A DNA stretch of 64,000 bases from assembly GCF_020519665.1 (NCBI RefSeq), contig NZ_CP084703.1:3968001-4032000 (forward strand), read 5' to 3'. This stretch comes from Bacillus shivajii. Its GTDB lineage: Bacteria; Bacillota; Bacilli; Bacillales; Salisediminibacteriaceae. Shown piece by piece: positions 43,170 to 52,188 of the stretch. Position numbers and translations under genes: made by a program. Position 1 is the stretch's first letter, and the number at the start of each line of letters is the position of its first letter. The notes under the pieces were generated by a model. That model did not search any database. It was given only the letters and a program-made list of their open reading frames with translations, and was not told the origin of the DNA.

Positions 43170-43195
43170 AGGAGAACCCTTCCCGCGGCTCTCCT
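43170..43195 (-). terminator. Terminator-like hairpin inside the TIR/SLOG block
   Basis: Stem AGGAGAACC / GGCTCTCCT (one mismatch) with minus-strand CGTTTATTTTTG. It begins 9 bp after the SH3-protein stop and may separate or attenuate expression between the TIR-SPFH-SH3 genes and the SLOG, HEPN-CBS and RyR genes. Confidence 0.7.
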
Positions 43196-43203
43196 AATTT
43201 AAG

Positions 43204-43983
43204 CTACTCGACTTTCTCTACTATTCTACTAGAAATCCATCCAACAACTCCTTCATCTGTTTGGACTTTTAGCCATTCAATTCGGTTAACGGTTTCCGCC
43301 TCTCCTAGAAAGGTTAATTCTGTATGTGGATAGACTGTACCTACAACGTTATCAGTACTCGTTGATTCTACTGGATATTCTCGTAAATTCCCTCCTGTTT
43401 GAGATTTTGATAATTGATATTGAACCTCTTCCATTTCATGCTCATCTTCTGAATCTTTTTGTGCCTTTATTGATTCTTCTATACCGAACCACCCTTTGAC
43501 CGTTGTGGCAGCTTCCTCACTTGATAGTTCACTTGCTTCCAACACATCTTCTACAAACCATGCATCTACAGATTCCCAAATCTCATTTATTGCAAAGGCT
43601 TTCCAGTTATTAAACAATGATAAGGCCATGATACAGGATAATGTCATAATTCCAATATAATAGAACTTTTTCTTTGTTTTTAAAATGACTGCCTTATCTT
43701 TTAGAAAATCAATGCCACTTAGACACTTCCTCATCCCGTCTTCAGCCTTTTCTATAAAGAGGTATCGGGATTTTCTTTTAGCCTTAATATACCACCCAAA
43801 TGGTATTGCAATAAGGAAAAAAATCATTTCAACTAGTTTATATCCAATGACTAATTGCAGCTTGAAGATTTGGCTAATGCCCCACAAAAATAGTGAGCGT
43901 GTTAGTAAAATAACAAGGAAACCAACAACTAGAGGACGAGACCATTCCGGAAAGGAAATCCAAATATTTGAAATAATCTCCAT
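43204..43983 (-). CDS. Membrane protein with C-terminal bacterial SH3 domain, 259 aa
   Basis: Two helices near the N-terminus (residues about 15-65) and a third near 108-125, then an acidic linker and a C-terminal SH3_3-like domain (GNLREYPVEST, then VGWISSRIVEKVE). SH3_3 domains often bind cell-wall or peptide ligands. The start ATG is one base after the stop of the SPFH-like gene, so the genes are coupled. Its role in the block is probably to place the complex at the membrane. Confidence 0.75.
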   Translation of the reverse strand: MEIISNIWISFPEWSRPLVVGFLVILLTRSLFLWGISQIFKLQLVIGYKLVEMIFFLIAIPFGWYIKAKRKSRYLFIEKAEDGMRKCLSGIDFLKDKAVILKTKKKFYYIGIMTLSCIMALSLFNNWKAFAINEIWESVDAWFVEDVLEASELSSEEAATTVKGWFGIEESIKAQKDSEDEHEMEEVQYQLSKSQTGGNLREYPVESTSTDNVVGTVYPHTELTFLGEAETVNRIEWLKVQTDEGVVGWISSRIVEKVE

Positions 43984-43984
43984 T

Positions 43985-44974
43985 CTACTCCCAGCCTTTG
44001 TCCGTCATTTCAGCAGTTGCCATTTTTTTATATCCCTTTGAAAAGCTATTTTCCGTTTCTTCCTTACTAGACTGATCTTTATCGGAATCAGATCGTTCGA
44101 TATAAAGCTTCTTTTCCCCACTTTCAAGCTGTGAAGAATCTACTCCCCCGATCATAGAGTCAAAACCTTGGAATAAGTCTTGTGCTTTCTTAAGCTGTGT
44201 AGCATCTATTTGGCCGTCCATATACTGAGTCTTTAACTTTTCCATAACATTCCTTTTATCTTTATACTCAGAAAGAAGATGTTCCCTTAGTTGATCTACG
44301 TTTTTAAACATTGTTGTATACCTTTCAAGAGGTGTCCCTGCAAAAATCTCCGTAAACTCTGCGAACTCTTTCTCACGTAGTTGCCTTTCCCGATCTTTGT
44401 CCATATCTTCTAGCGTATAACTAAGCCTTTTATCGTCGATTGCATCACGTTTACTCTTCAATTTTTGTTTAATTTCCTGACTTACTTCTACTTGAGGGAT
44501 AATGTCTACTTTTAGACCCTCGTCTTCAAGTTCGTCTAACACTTGTAAATTACCTTTCATCGTTGATTCTAATTGAACATATTCTTCGATAGCGTATTGA
44601 TTAGCCATTCTGCGCAAATCTCCGAACACTCGGTCTTTCACATTACTTTCTAATTGTTCATCCATGTCATTTTTAATATACTCTATCGGTTCAATTACTT
44701 TTACTGTAAACCTTAGAGTAACTTCAAATTCATCAATCATATTGTCACTGGCTAATTTCACTTGATCTGTAAACGTTTGTTTTTTCCTTAGTATGCTATA
44801 GCGGACGTTATACTTTTGAGCACGGAGTTCAGCATTCGTTAAATGAGCACCATTTTCAACTAAACGATACTCCCCATTCGAATTTATATACACAAATGAT
44901 ATATCATTTGTGGAGTACGGCTCCTTAGATAAAAAACGATATTTGATCGATTCGACATTTTGGATTACACTCAT
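43985..44974 (-). CDS. SPFH/band-7-like domain protein, 329 aa
   Basis: The N-terminal half (VESIKYRFLSKEPYSTND onward; VTLRFTVKVIEPIEYIKND) has the beta-strand pattern of SPFH/band-7 proteins, followed by a long helical coiled region (EDMDKDRERQLREKEFAEF) and an acidic tail. No obvious membrane helix of its own; the next gene supplies one. ATG 44974 is preferred because AAGGAGG is 8 bp upstream. It starts 13 bp after the TIR gene. SPFH proteins scaffold membrane assemblies. The family call is by pattern, not by a clear signature. Confidence 0.62.
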   Translation of the reverse strand: MSVIQNVESIKYRFLSKEPYSTNDISFVYINSNGEYRLVENGAHLTNAELRAQKYNVRYSILRKKQTFTDQVKLASDNMIDEFEVTLRFTVKVIEPIEYIKNDMDEQLESNVKDRVFGDLRRMANQYAIEEYVQLESTMKGNLQVLDELEDEGLKVDIIPQVEVSQEIKQKLKSKRDAIDDKRLSYTLEDMDKDRERQLREKEFAEFTEIFAGTPLERYTTMFKNVDQLREHLLSEYKDKRNVMEKLKTQYMDGQIDATQLKKAQDLFQGFDSMIGGVDSSQLESGEKKLYIERSDSDKDQSSKEETENSFSKGYKKMATAEMTDKGWE

Positions 44975-44987
44975 TAATCCTTCCTCC

Positions 44988-47291
44988 TTAATCAATTAAC
45001 TGCAGAGTAAGGTACTGCGGAATATCACTCTCTTCGTGATGCTGTTCAATATACATTCTTAGCCGGTCCTTACTATCTACAGATCCACGTTGAAAAATTA
45101 AACGTATGAGCAATAACAGTTTATCTTCATATGCTCGATTTCCATTTGCATATCTCATCCATTTATCAAGTAACAAATGGTTGGTAGGGTATTCATATAA
45201 CGCATTTAAAAACGGAGACCAAAACTCTTTGATGAATTCATCAGACGTATGGAAAAAAAGCTTTTCATCTGACATAAAAACACCTTGCGCAAATCGTAAA
45301 AGAACAGATAATTTCTCTTGCTCTGCCTCTGCAAAAGTTTGTTGCCAAATACTAAAGTATAGACGCTCATATTTTTCACCTAAATGAACGATATGACTTA
45401 TTTTTGAGATCGAGATTTTAGCTTGATGGAACAGAGACTTTGTATCTGACTGAACAACTGATAGGGCTAGTTTTAAACTCTCTGGAAAGTAATGATATCC
45501 TAACTTCCCTCCAATTAAAAACAGAGCAGTCCATTGTAAATTCCTCTGACCAGAACCCATCCATGACTTACATAAATTCCAGATTGTTTGTTTTAACTCA
45601 TCCTTCGAGTTAAGATCATCTAAAACTTGAACGACGAATAATCGTTCTTTATTTTTATTAGATTTAGCCATTGGCTGAATAACGCTTGAACGAATCGTTC
45701 GTAAGTCAGTTTTTAATAAACGCGCAAGAATTGTCGCAAATGAATCAACTTTCTTAGTCTCAGTAATATTTTGTTTCATCCAAGAAAGGAGTGGTGTTTG
45801 ATAAGACGAGAATTGTGTCCACACATATTCCCATGCATAAAGTCCATCATCTGGAAATGAAAAATAGACACACCCTTGAATTTCTTCACTGCCTAGATCT
45901 GTTTGTACAATTTTCGTAGATGAGTAGGCATGAAAAGAAGACAAATATTGATCCCTTGGTGTATTAGGAATATCTGTAAGTCCCTGACCGAAATGATGAA
46001 GGAAATAGTGATGCAGTTCCTCTGCCTTTTTAACGACATATGGAAAAGGTTCACCTTGAAATACAGCTATACATAAATAAAATGCTTTATCGTATAAAGA
46101 CGTTTGATTATCAAACCAACCTTTCACCCGCAGCTCTATATTGACATCAAGAGAGTTGACAAAATGGTCAAAGTTAATTTCATTCAATAATAATGCTTTA
46201 ATTTTAATAAGCAATTCATTGACTTCTCTCGGATACATAATATTTGGTAATACCTGATTAGCCTCGTTTGTTTGTAGCCATTTGGCTAAACTTGTTCGTA
46301 AGTCTTCACCAAATGCATTCCACTTCGCATGATTTTGAATAAGCTTCTTCGTATTTGTCGGTCCCTTCACTTTGGCACTAATCATTTTCCAACTGGATAT
46401 AGATGTTTCTTCTTTTGAAATGATTACAAGATGGGCATTTTTATCTTTTAGTTTTTGTAAGAATTCTTGAAAGTGATCATGTGAGAATTGGCTTATAATT
46501 TGGCTGTTATCCATTTCTAAAATCAAACCAATATTCGGTTTAACCGGAAGATTAATAACCTCTCGAAAATGAATATCCTGAGAGTACTCATACACTTCTT
46601 CTTTTCCCATTTCCTCCAATAGTGCCATGGCAGTTGTGTATTTACCTGTATGATGTGGATGATGCAGGAATACAAATTGGTGTAAGCGTAGTTTTTCTAG
46701 CACATCATCTTGTGGAATTGAGGGGACATACACAGAACTTACTTTATTAAGAATATCATTATTAATTCGATATAATTTCACTTCGTCTTCGTTTGGAAGT
46801 ACAACAGGCTCGTTAACTACTCGTTGTTTAGAAAGAAAGTGGTTATTTCGTTCACCTTGATAATTTTCCTCAAGAGCATCACATAAAACTTCCAAACCTT
46901 CTTCTTCCATATCAAGCCATTGTGAATCACGCAACAAAAACCTTACATTTTGCGGCAATGTTACACTATCCATTAAAACAGGAATAATTAATTTATTATA
47001 AGACTGTGCTGCTATAATTTCTTTGGGAACATATGTGGAATATTTCGAGTTACTTGTAATGATCACAACCATCGCACTTACTATGTTCTCAATATCTTCC
47101 TCAATTCTTATGTAATATTGGTCACCCTTCGGTATATTTCGAGGGGCATACCAACAAGGGATATTCCTTTCCTCCAAATAGTTTGCAATTTGTTTTATAA
47201 CATTAATATCTGCTGACGCATGACTTAGGAAGATAGGTTGCCTTTGTTCACTCATCCTCTCCACCTCATTTTTAGAATCATCTGCATTCAT
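44988..47291 (-). CDS. TIR-domain protein with degenerate STAND-like NTPase module, 767 aa
   Basis: TIR domain at residues 18-145: PIFLSHASADINVIKQIANY, a BB-loop-like WYAPRNIPKGDQYY, and Glu91 in STYVPKEIIAAQ at the position of the catalytic Glu of TIR NADases. Then a P-loop-like segment HHPHHTGKYTTAM (210-222) that keeps GK but is otherwise degenerate, with strand motifs HLVIISKEETS as in STAND-type ATPases. A helical C-terminal region of about 400 residues may be a sensor. ATG 47291 has AGGTGAG and a second ATG at 47255 also has a good site. It is the first gene of the block, so probably its signal-generating sensor. Confidence 0.85.
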   Translation of the reverse strand: MNADDSKNEVERMSEQRQPIFLSHASADINVIKQIANYLEERNIPCWYAPRNIPKGDQYYIRIEEDIENIVSAMVVIITSNSKYSTYVPKEIIAAQSYNKLIIPVLMDSVTLPQNVRFLLRDSQWLDMEEEGLEVLCDALEENYQGERNNHFLSKQRVVNEPVVLPNEDEVKLYRINNDILNKVSSVYVPSIPQDDVLEKLRLHQFVFLHHPHHTGKYTTAMALLEEMGKEEVYEYSQDIHFREVINLPVKPNIGLILEMDNSQIISQFSHDHFQEFLQKLKDKNAHLVIISKEETSISSWKMISAKVKGPTNTKKLIQNHAKWNAFGEDLRTSLAKWLQTNEANQVLPNIMYPREVNELLIKIKALLLNEINFDHFVNSLDVNIELRVKGWFDNQTSLYDKAFYLCIAVFQGEPFPYVVKKAEELHHYFLHHFGQGLTDIPNTPRDQYLSSFHAYSSTKIVQTDLGSEEIQGCVYFSFPDDGLYAWEYVWTQFSSYQTPLLSWMKQNITETKKVDSFATILARLLKTDLRTIRSSVIQPMAKSNKNKERLFVVQVLDDLNSKDELKQTIWNLCKSWMGSGQRNLQWTALFLIGGKLGYHYFPESLKLALSVVQSDTKSLFHQAKISISKISHIVHLGEKYERLYFSIWQQTFAEAEQEKLSVLLRFAQGVFMSDEKLFFHTSDEFIKEFWSPFLNALYEYPTNHLLLDKWMRYANGNRAYEDKLLLLIRLIFQRGSVDSKDRLRMYIEQHHEESDIPQYLTLQLID

Positions 47292-47539
47292 GGGTGATAC
47301 TCACCTATATAATATTGTTTTTTCCTTTCTTCAAAGTTTAAATTCGAATAGAAAATCCACCCTTTCTCAACATTATAGCCGTAAAAAATACAAATTTAGA
47401 ATTATGACAATAGATCTAATTTTCCTATTAATCATTATAACTAATTGACTATGAAAATGGGAGGATATTGCCAAGATTTTCTTGAAGATGCTCTAAAAAT
47501 ACATAATAATACAAGTAAGAATGATAGAAAGATTCTAGT
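47292..47539. other. Upstream region of the TIR block
   Basis: A-T rich, with a minus-strand TATAAT-like sequence at 47372-47377 about 80 bp before the TIR gene. No gene is seen. An IS3 relic begins to the right. Confidence 0.4.
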
Positions 47540-47697
47540 GCTTCTTTCCTTTTGCTATGAATCGTTGAACCCATTTCTGTAACGTATTATAAGGAATATC
47601 CAGCTCCTTACTGACATCTTACAATTTTACGTCAGCGATCAACTTTGTTACATAATTCCTAAACTCAGGTGCATAATGTTTTTAGGTTTTTTGCCAT
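47540..47697 (-). pseudogene. IS3-family transposase OrfA fragment
   Basis: From ATG 47697 the minus strand gives MAKNLK, then a frameshift, then HYAPEFRNYVTKLIADVKL, a stop, and DVSKELDIPYNTLQKWVQRF. This is the HTH part of IS3/IS150-type OrfA. No OrfB and no terminal repeats are left, so it is a dead remnant at the border of the TIR block. Confidence 0.85.
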
Positions 47698-47770
47698 ATT
47701 TAACACGTCCTTATTTATATTAGTTAGTATAAAATCATAACACCACTACCTGTGCCCACTTTCTATACTA

Positions 47771-47942
47771 GAGTCAGTATTCATACTAAAGTTGCTTTTA
47801 TTCATAAGGTAGTTGCTTGTATTCACACCTAAGTTGACAGTATTCATACTAAAGTTGCTTGTATTCATACTAAAGTTGACAGTATTCATACTAAAGTTGC
47901 TCGTATGACAGAAATCCCCATTCGTATTCACCTTAAAGTCGA
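47771..47942 (+). repeat. 21-bp tandem repeat array 3
   Basis: Units such as AAGTTGCTTGTATTCATACT alternating with GACAGTATT variants, about seven copies, same strand sense as the arrays at 5.9 and 6.5 kb. The open frame on the minus strand (heptads of the type NFSMNTS) is a by-product of the 21-bp period. Confidence 0.85.
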
Positions 47943-48020
47943 GCTAATTTCTAAGAAACATACCCTTTCCAACGCTCTCGATATCTTCACTCTATCAAAT
48001 GGTTATTTGCAACTAAAAAA

Positions 48021-48056
48021 CCGCTAACCCCCCACTTTAAAGCGGTATGTTAGCGG
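48021..48056 (-). terminator. Terminator of TRAP operon 1
   Basis: CCGCTAAC / GTTAGCGG stem with minus-strand TTTTTTAG. A further hairpin with GGGGGTCAG and CTTAAGTCCCCC lies at 48099-48136, between it and the M24 stop. Confidence 0.75.
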
Positions 48057-48146
48057 CAAATGATATTTATTTCATACGTTAATGCATTACACTTTAGCTG
48101 AGTGGGGGTCAGTCCCCACTTAAGTCCCCCACTTAGGCCCTTTTTG

Positions 48147-49280
48147 TTACTTTATAATAATCGGATGCTCGTTTAGTGACGACCCAGTTAAGATATCAGG
48201 ACCATTTTCAGTGATTAGTACGAGATCTTCAATATGATAGCCACCTTTTGATTCATCATCAATACAGATCGGTTCAATGTTTAAAATGACATTTTCTTGA
48301 ATAATGTCATCATTTAACGGACTAATAATAGGTTCTTCGTGGAGACCTAAGCCTAAGCTATGCCCAATATGCGGCATAAAGAATGGGAGCCCTTTTTCAG
48401 CAAACAAATCCTTACACTTGTTATATAAATCCGAATAGCGAATGCCTGGCTTTGCACTTTGAATGACTTCACGATGGATTTCGGCTAACGTACTGAGGAC
48501 AAATTCTTGTCTAGCTGTCGGTTCACCGACCAAAACAGTTCGAGCAACGTCAGAAAAATACCCTTTGAACTTTCCGCCAAAGTCTACCTTTAATACATCT
48601 CCTGATTGGAGAGGGATATCTTCAGCGAGAGGATGAATAATTTGACTTCGCTCTCCTGTTCCGATCACGATAAATTCATGTTTGTCTGCACCTTGATCAA
48701 TTAGTTTCTTGATCATTAAGGATGATATTTGTTGTTCTGTCATCCCAGGGGAAGCTTCTTGAAATACTTCCTCCATCACGTTCGTTGTAACTGTTGCTGC
48801 GTGGCGAAGCTTTTCAACTTCTTCAGGGTTTTTGATCGCTCGTAAATCAAATAAAATAGGTTCAGCTGCAACAATATCTAATGAAGGTAAAGAGCTAGTA
48901 AGCTCTTGAGAATAGCGATGCGTTAAATAATCGACTTCCACTGCTATTTTTGCTGTCCCTAATCCTTTCTCTTTTAAATACTCTACGAGAAGGTCGATTG
49001 GGCTCTCTTTAAATTCTACATAAGTACGGAGATCGGAAATCCACGATTCCTCTCTTGCTAAGCTTTCTTCAATTCCACATACAATCAAGGTAGCATCGCC
49101 AGACTTTGTGATCACTGTTAAAGCTAACCGCTCTCGCAATAATTGTTGCGTAATAATATTCGTGCCTGAAGTATACAGAACATTTTCCGGCGAAACTGAG
49201 ACCACTGCCTCAACACCTTCTTTTTCCATCAAGTGATTTAATCTCTTCACGTTTAAATTCCCTAAAGTTTGAATACCCAT
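48147..49280 (-). CDS. M24-family peptidase-like hydrolase, 377 aa
   Basis: Creatinase-like N-domain plus pita-bread catalytic domain. Metal ligands are visible in KVDFGGKFKGYFSDVARTV (two Asp), HIGHSLGLGLHEE (His), LNIEPICID (Glu) and GYHIEDLVLI (Glu). M24 members include Xaa-Pro dipeptidases, creatinase and ectoine hydrolase, so the substrate may be the TRAP cargo rather than a peptide. ATG 49280 follows AGGAGG. It is the last gene of TRAP operon 1. It is clearly distinct from the M24 protein at 35407-36489. Confidence 0.9.
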   Translation of the reverse strand: MGIQTLGNLNVKRLNHLMEKEGVEAVVSVSPENVLYTSGTNIITQQLLRERLALTVITKSGDATLIVCGIEESLAREESWISDLRTYVEFKESPIDLLVEYLKEKGLGTAKIAVEVDYLTHRYSQELTSSLPSLDIVAAEPILFDLRAIKNPEEVEKLRHAATVTTNVMEEVFQEASPGMTEQQISSLMIKKLIDQGADKHEFIVIGTGERSQIIHPLAEDIPLQSGDVLKVDFGGKFKGYFSDVARTVLVGEPTARQEFVLSTLAEIHREVIQSAKPGIRYSDLYNKCKDLFAEKGLPFFMPHIGHSLGLGLHEEPIISPLNDDIIQENVILNIEPICIDDESKGGYHIEDLVLITENGPDILTGSSLNEHPIIIK

Positions 49281-49298
49281 ACATCTCCTCCTAAAAAA

Positions 49299-50573
49299 TT
49301 AAAATAGTATACTAGGCAGCCAAGTCGTTAGTTGAGGTATATAAGCAACTAGCAACAGGACCACGATCATCACAAGAACAAAACTCCAAATTTCAGTAAT
49401 TTTAGATACACGCACTTTCGCAATCGCTGCAGCAATATATAATTGAATACCTACAGGTGGAGTTACTGTACCAATTAACATCGCAACTACGACGACAATC
49501 CCGAAATGAATCGGATCCCAACCAAAATGCATGACTAAAGGGGTCAGTACGGGAATGAAGATAATCATTGCTGCTAACGCTTCAATAAATAAGCCGACAA
49601 TGAGTAATAACAAAATCACAATAAAGAGAATGACATACGGATTATCACTAATCGAACTAATCCCGTTTACTAGAGTCGAAGAAAACTGTTGTGTTGCTAG
49701 AATCCAACCAAAGATCGAAGCCATTGCTAAAATTAAAATAGGAACAGAAGTCATAACGGTTGCATCAAGCAGGATTTTTCGTATATCTTTCAGTCTAATT
49801 TCTTTATAGATAAACATTCCTACTATAAATGCATAAGCACAGGCAATGACTCCCGCTTCAGTAGCTGTAAAGATACCACCTAGTATTCCTCCTAATATGA
49901 CGATTGGAGCTAATAATGCCCAAAAGGCTTCCTTAAATTTCATGATTACCATTGAAAAAGGGACTTTTTGTTCACTCTTGTAACCTCTTTTTTTCGCGTA
50001 GGAATGAACAATCATCATTTGAGCAAAGCCAAGCATAATTCCAGGAATAATCCCTGCTGCAAATAACACGCCTATGGACAGTTCAGTCATCGATCCGTAA
50101 ATAACGATGACAATACTAGGAGGAATAATTGGACCGATCGTTGCTGAAGCAGCTGTCACAGATGCACTAAAGGACGAACTATATCCATCCCTTTTCATGG
50201 CCGGTATCATCGTCGAACCGATGGCAGACGCATCGGCTGACGCAGAACCGGAAATCCCTGAAAATAACATACTCGTAACAACATTTGTTTGGGCTAAACC
50301 TCCTGCAAGATGGCCAACTAATGTTCTAGCGAAGTTTACGAGCCTTTCCGTGATACCTCCCACATTCATTAAATAACCCGCAAGGATAAAAAACGGCACT
50401 GCCATCAATGGAAAAGAATTTACAGAAGCAAATAATCTCTGCGGGATGATCGACAATGGTACTTCAAGAGTCGTTACGATCGAAGAAATGCTGGCAATTC
50501 CCATCGCAAACGCTACAGGCATCCCTAGTATCAAAAGAAATAGAAACAGTACAAATAGTATGATTAGAGTCAT
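49299..50573 (-). CDS. dctM: TRAP transporter large membrane subunit (DctM), 424 aa
   Basis: About twelve hydrophobic segments and the DctM pattern: start ILFVLFLFLLILGMPVAFAM, FAGISG-type motif LFSGISGSASADASAIGS, and ATIGPIIPPSI. It is the transport channel of a tripartite Na+-dependent importer, with separate small subunit and binding protein genes upstream. ATG 50573 follows AAGGTGG. Confidence 0.94.
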   Translation of the reverse strand: MTLIILFVLFLFLLILGMPVAFAMGIASISSIVTTLEVPLSIIPQRLFASVNSFPLMAVPFFILAGYLMNVGGITERLVNFARTLVGHLAGGLAQTNVVTSMLFSGISGSASADASAIGSTMIPAMKRDGYSSSFSASVTAASATIGPIIPPSIVIVIYGSMTELSIGVLFAAGIIPGIMLGFAQMMIVHSYAKKRGYKSEQKVPFSMVIMKFKEAFWALLAPIVILGGILGGIFTATEAGVIACAYAFIVGMFIYKEIRLKDIRKILLDATVMTSVPILILAMASIFGWILATQQFSSTLVNGISSISDNPYVILFIVILLLLIVGLFIEALAAMIIFIPVLTPLVMHFGWDPIHFGIVVVVAMLIGTVTPPVGIQLYIAAAIAKVRVSKITEIWSFVLVMIVVLLLVAYIPQLTTWLPSILF

Positions 50574-50600
50574 GCTCAGAGACCACCTTTAATTATTCAA

Positions 50601-51071
50601 TCACTCGTCTTCACCTCTAATGACTTCAGGAATCACTCTCATAAAATTGATCCCCATCATAAGGAAACCAAGCATAATTGGTAAATACCTTACAGATTGA
50701 GGGAAGGGAAGCGTATTTAATGTCATGTGCCAATGACTAATCACCATGTTCATCCCTAAATAAGCAATTAATAGAGAGAAAATTGCCGCGATGACATAGA
50801 GTACGAGCTTTAATTTTCTTCTAAACATCTGCGGCAAGTATTGGATAAAATAGTCGACGGCAATATTGCCATGTCTCTTTATGACAATTGGCGCTCCTAT
50901 AAACACAATCCAGACAAACATTAATCTCGCAAACTCTTCTGCCCACATCATCGGAGAACTTAATACATATCTCGAGAAAACTTGCACTAACATAATGATA
51001 ATAGCTAGAGCGTATACGGTTACGGCCGTACTTTCATACAACCAATCCACCTTACGAAGTGTTTTTTTCAT
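50601..51071 (-). CDS. dctQ: TRAP transporter small membrane subunit (DctQ), 156 aa
   Basis: Four helices and the DctQ motif RYVLSSPMMWAEEFARLMFVW, followed by GAPIVIKRHGNIAVDYF. ATG 51071 is chosen because the frame-open GTG at 51080 lies within the ribosome binding site GGTGG. It pairs with the DctM gene 27 bp downstream. Confidence 0.92.
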   Translation of the reverse strand: MKKTLRKVDWLYESTAVTVYALAIIIMLVQVFSRYVLSSPMMWAEEFARLMFVWIVFIGAPIVIKRHGNIAVDYFIQYLPQMFRRKLKLVLYVIAAIFSLLIAYLGMNMVISHWHMTLNTLPFPQSVRYLPIMLGFLMMGINFMRVIPEVIRGEDE

Positions 51072-51093
51072 ATGAACCACCTTAATGGTTGTT

Positions 51094-52143
51094 TTATCTT
51101 AACTCGTTAATCAGATCGATAATTTCTTCAGCATCTGGGGCGCGTTCGATAAACTCGTCATACATCGGTTCCACGCTTTCTCGCCAATGATCAATATCAT
51201 GATTTTCGATGACGGTCATCCCCTTCTCTTCTTCTAAAACAATAATCGCTTCTTCATCTGCTGGTTTTGTAACATTTTCATTTAGATAGTCCACAGCTTC
51301 TTCTACAGCGTCAGTTAACAGTGCTTGTTGTTGCTCTGATAAACCTGAAAACAACGGATCATTGATCACAACACTGATTGTGCCAAACATATGATTAGAT
51401 AAGAATAAATAGTTTGTTACCTCATGGAAATTCATATCGATGATCCCTGAAGCAGGTGACTCCATCCCATCAACAACTCCCGTTTGCAAGGCTGTATATG
51501 CTTCTCCCCATGTAACAGGTGTTGGATTTGCACCTAATAACTCAAACATTCGCGTCCATACCCATGATTCAGGAGAACGCATCCCTAACCCATTAATATC
51601 ATCTAAAGATTCAATAGGAGTTTCATTTGTGATCATATGGCGAAAACCTAAGTGCATATAGCCCATCACACGGATATCACTATTGTCCAAAAGATTTTCT
51701 CGTAGTGCTTTACCAGGTTCGCCATTTAACGATTCATCAGCATGATCCCAATCCTCAAAGATGAATGGCAGCGTTTCAACACCAAACACTCCAGAGTACT
51801 GATCCATTAAACCAGGTGAGACGATCGACATCTCCATCGTTCCCATATTTACCCCTTCAATCGCTTCCATCTCTTCGCCAAGCTGTCCCCCAGGAAAAAC
51901 ATCAACAGTGATCGCTCCATCACTCTTTTCAGTAGCTAATTCAGATATTTTTTCAGCAAGCTGGTCTACTTGCCCACCTACAGCATGATGGTGGCCCAAT
52001 TGAATCGTAACTTCTTCTACCCCTCCATCGGAATCGCCCGCACCTTCTTCTTGAGAAGGTGTCTCATCATCACTTCCACATCCACTTAACACCAATGCTA
52101 GAGAACCCGTTAATGCAAACAGCGTTTTTTTAAAGCGAAACAT
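51094..52143 (-). CDS. dctP: TRAP transporter substrate-binding lipoprotein (DctP), 349 aa
   Basis: Lipobox SLALVLSGC, then the DctP fold with VDVFPGGQLGEEMEAIEGV, and GMRSPESWVWTRMFELLGAN, whose Arg binds carboxylates in this family. The substrate is therefore probably an organic acid, keto acid or compatible solute. ATG 52143 follows AAGGGGG; it lies 45 bp behind the regulator gene. Confidence 0.93.
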   Translation of the reverse strand: MFRFKKTLFALTGSLALVLSGCGSDDETPSQEEGAGDSDGGVEEVTIQLGHHHAVGGQVDQLAEKISELATEKSDGAITVDVFPGGQLGEEMEAIEGVNMGTMEMSIVSPGLMDQYSGVFGVETLPFIFEDWDHADESLNGEPGKALRENLLDNSDIRVMGYMHLGFRHMITNETPIESLDDINGLGMRSPESWVWTRMFELLGANPTPVTWGEAYTALQTGVVDGMESPASGIIDMNFHEVTNYLFLSNHMFGTISVVINDPLFSGLSEQQQALLTDAVEEAVDYLNENVTKPADEEAIIVLEEEKGMTVIENHDIDHWRESVEPMYDEFIERAPDAEEIIDLINELR

Positions 52144-52188
52144 CGTTTTTCCCCCTTTAAAGTTTTTAAATAAAGAGAAGACGTAACT

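Noticed and set aside
47746-47931. 61-codon frame with NFSMNT heptads
   Set aside because: By-product of the 21-bp array; no translation signals.
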